The notes under the pieces are model-generated. The model made no database searches and was not told the origin of the DNA. It saw nothing but the letters and a program-made list of their open reading frames with translations. Below are positions 5,680 to 6,513 of a DNA stretch of 6,513 nt, piece after piece. The stretch is taken from positions 1 to 6,513 of the forward strand of contig WOZT01000279.1 of NCBI GenBank assembly GCA_011620145.1. Direction: 5' to 3'. Position 1 is the first letter of the stretch. Each line of letters opens with the position of its first letter. The DNA comes from Gammaproteobacteria bacterium. Its GTDB lineage: Bacteria > Pseudomonadota > Gammaproteobacteria > UBA5335. The position numbers and the translations under genes are program-made.

Positions 5680-5715
5680 ATTAGAACCCTATTTAAAATT
5701 TACTTTCCATGGGTT

Positions 5716-5740
5716 AATTCAACCAGTCGTTGCAACACGT
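5716..5740 (+). repeat. Candidate left terminal inverted repeat of the IS30 element
   Basis: The stretch AATTCAACCAGTCGTTGCAACACGT includes the palindrome GTTGCAAC (5729-5736) and ends 17 bases before the transposase ATG, a usual layout for IS30 ends. The assignment is by position and general resemblance; the partner repeat is not in the window, so the boundaries are approximate. Confidence 0.4.
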
Positions 5741-5757
5741 CCTAACTGGAGGTGTTG

Positions 5758-6513
5758 ATGAAGCGGAAGAAGTTGAAATCGGATCGATCGCTGCGGGCGA
5801 AGCTGCGATCACCAGGCAGACCGCCGGTGTTGCATCGCGCTGAGCGATGGCCGTTCTGGAAGGCGATCGCGCAAGGACACTCCAGCGAGGACGCTGCCGC
5901 AATGGCCGGCGTGTCGCCGGCTGTCGGCAACCGGTGGTTCCGACAATGCGGTGGTATGCCTCCGTCCAATCTTGCACCATCCGCCGCAGAGCCCAGCGGG
6001 CGGTACCTCGACTTCGCTGAGCGTGAGCAGATTGCGCTGGCGCGTGCTCGTGGTGAAGGCGTTCGAGAGATTGCCAGGCAGCTCGGTCGATCGCCATCGA
6101 CTATCTCGCGCGAGCTGCGGCGCAATGCCGCCACGCGTGGTGGTGGCCTCGAGTACCGAGCCCACACCGCGCAATGGCATGCCGACCGCGCTGCAATGCG
6201 TCCGAAGCCTGCCAAACTGCTGACGAACCCGATCCTGCGCGAGTACGTGCAGGATCGACTGGCCGGCAACATCGCGACGCCTGGTGGCAAATCGATCGCA
6301 GGACCGCAAGTTGAGTGGAAGGGTCGCCGGCATGGGCCAAGACAAGCCCGCCGATGGTCGCATCGGCTTGGAGCCCGGAGCAGATCGCCAATCGTCTGTT
6401 GATGGATTTCCCCGAAGACACTTCGATGCGCATCAGCCATGAAGCGATCTACCAGGCGCTGTACGTGCAGGGCCGCGGAGCATTGCGCCGGGAGCTGACC
6501 GCTTGCCTGCGCA
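5758..6513 (+). pseudogene. IS30-family transposase, frameshifted and cut by the window edge
   Basis: IS30 transposases bind the element ends with N-terminal helix-turn-helix domains and use a DDE catalytic core. The start ATG at 5758 has GGAGG at 5748-5752. Residues 20-60 (GRPPVLHR, then AMAGVSPAVGNRWF) form a first helix-turn-helix and residues 84-122 (LDFAEREQIALARARGEGVR, IARQLGRSPSTISRELRR) the family's second one. Homology in this frame continues to RRW (6349-6357), after which it degrades and stops at 6402. The expected continuation AWSPEQIANRLLMDFPED and ISHEAIYQALYVQGRGALRR resumes in another frame from 6366 to the end. One base appears to be missing between about 6358 and 6365. I see no slippery A-tract there, so a disabling mutation or a read error is more likely than programmed frameshifting. 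The catalytic DDE core lies beyond the window. Confidence 0.85.

Larger units (their letters stand above)
5715..6513 (+). mobile_element. IS30-family insertion sequence, left part (right end outside window)
   Basis: The element contains an IS30-type transposase reading away from the cas operon. Its left end is placed near 5715, where AT-rich leader sequence gives way to ATTCAACCAGTCGTTGCAAC just before the transposase Shine-Dalgarno site. The exact end and any target duplication cannot be fixed because the right end is missing. It lies about 235 bases upstream of the cas8e start, in the region where cas3 would normally end. Confidence 0.75.

Noticed and set aside
5742..6440. Minus-strand open frame (232 codons) across the IS30 transposase
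   Set aside because: It is the complement of clear IS30 helix-turn-helix coding sequence and has no domain of its own.

Overview
The window holds most of a type I-E CRISPR-Cas operon, all on the minus strand and read from high to low coordinates. It is bounded on the right by a plus-strand IS30-family insertion sequence and interrupted on the left by a VapBC toxin-antitoxin module. The DNA is GC-rich with proteobacterial-looking Shine-Dalgarno sites. Together with the style of the cas proteins and the IS30 transposase, this suggests a GC-rich beta- or gammaproteobacterium; that assignment is inference and nothing here fixes the genus.

Layout in the direction of cas transcription: (1) an IS30-family left end and a frameshifted transposase gene, pointing away from cas (5715-6513); (2) a leader of about 235 bases with an AT-rich part, a candidate extended -10 promoter, an 8-bp dyad, and, 22 bases before the cas8e start, a lone hairpin that closely resembles a type I-E CRISPR repeat (5501-5525); (3) cas8e (cse1) and cse2 (cas11) joined in one open frame (3322-5478), with the cse2 ATG and a strong Shine-Dalgarno site kept inside it (3831); (4) cas7e, cas5e and cas6e, tightly packed with an identical TGAGCATG at two successive junctions; (5) vapB and vapC with their own candidate promoter and operator (88-739); (6) the first codons of cas1e, running off the left edge (1-47, possibly from a GTG at 84).

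How the parts work together: Cas8e, Cse2, Cas7e, Cas5e and Cas6e are the five Cascade subunits. Cas6e cuts repeat RNA to make crRNA, Cas7e forms the backbone, Cas5e holds the 5' handle, Cas8e recognises the PAM and Cse2 forms the belly. Cas1e, which starts at the left edge, belongs to spacer acquisition. No cas3, cas2 or CRISPR array is in the window. The normal cas3 position, upstream of cas8e, is occupied by the leader and the IS30 element.

The most notable points are the cas8e-cse2 fused frame with a retained internal start, the solitary repeat-like hairpin in the cas leader (a possible Cas6e or Cascade feedback site), and a toxin-antitoxin pair sitting exactly between the interference and adaptation genes. 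Three apparent one-base frame changes (cas8e/cse2 junction, cas1e N-terminus, transposase) mean sequence accuracy or early decay should be considered.
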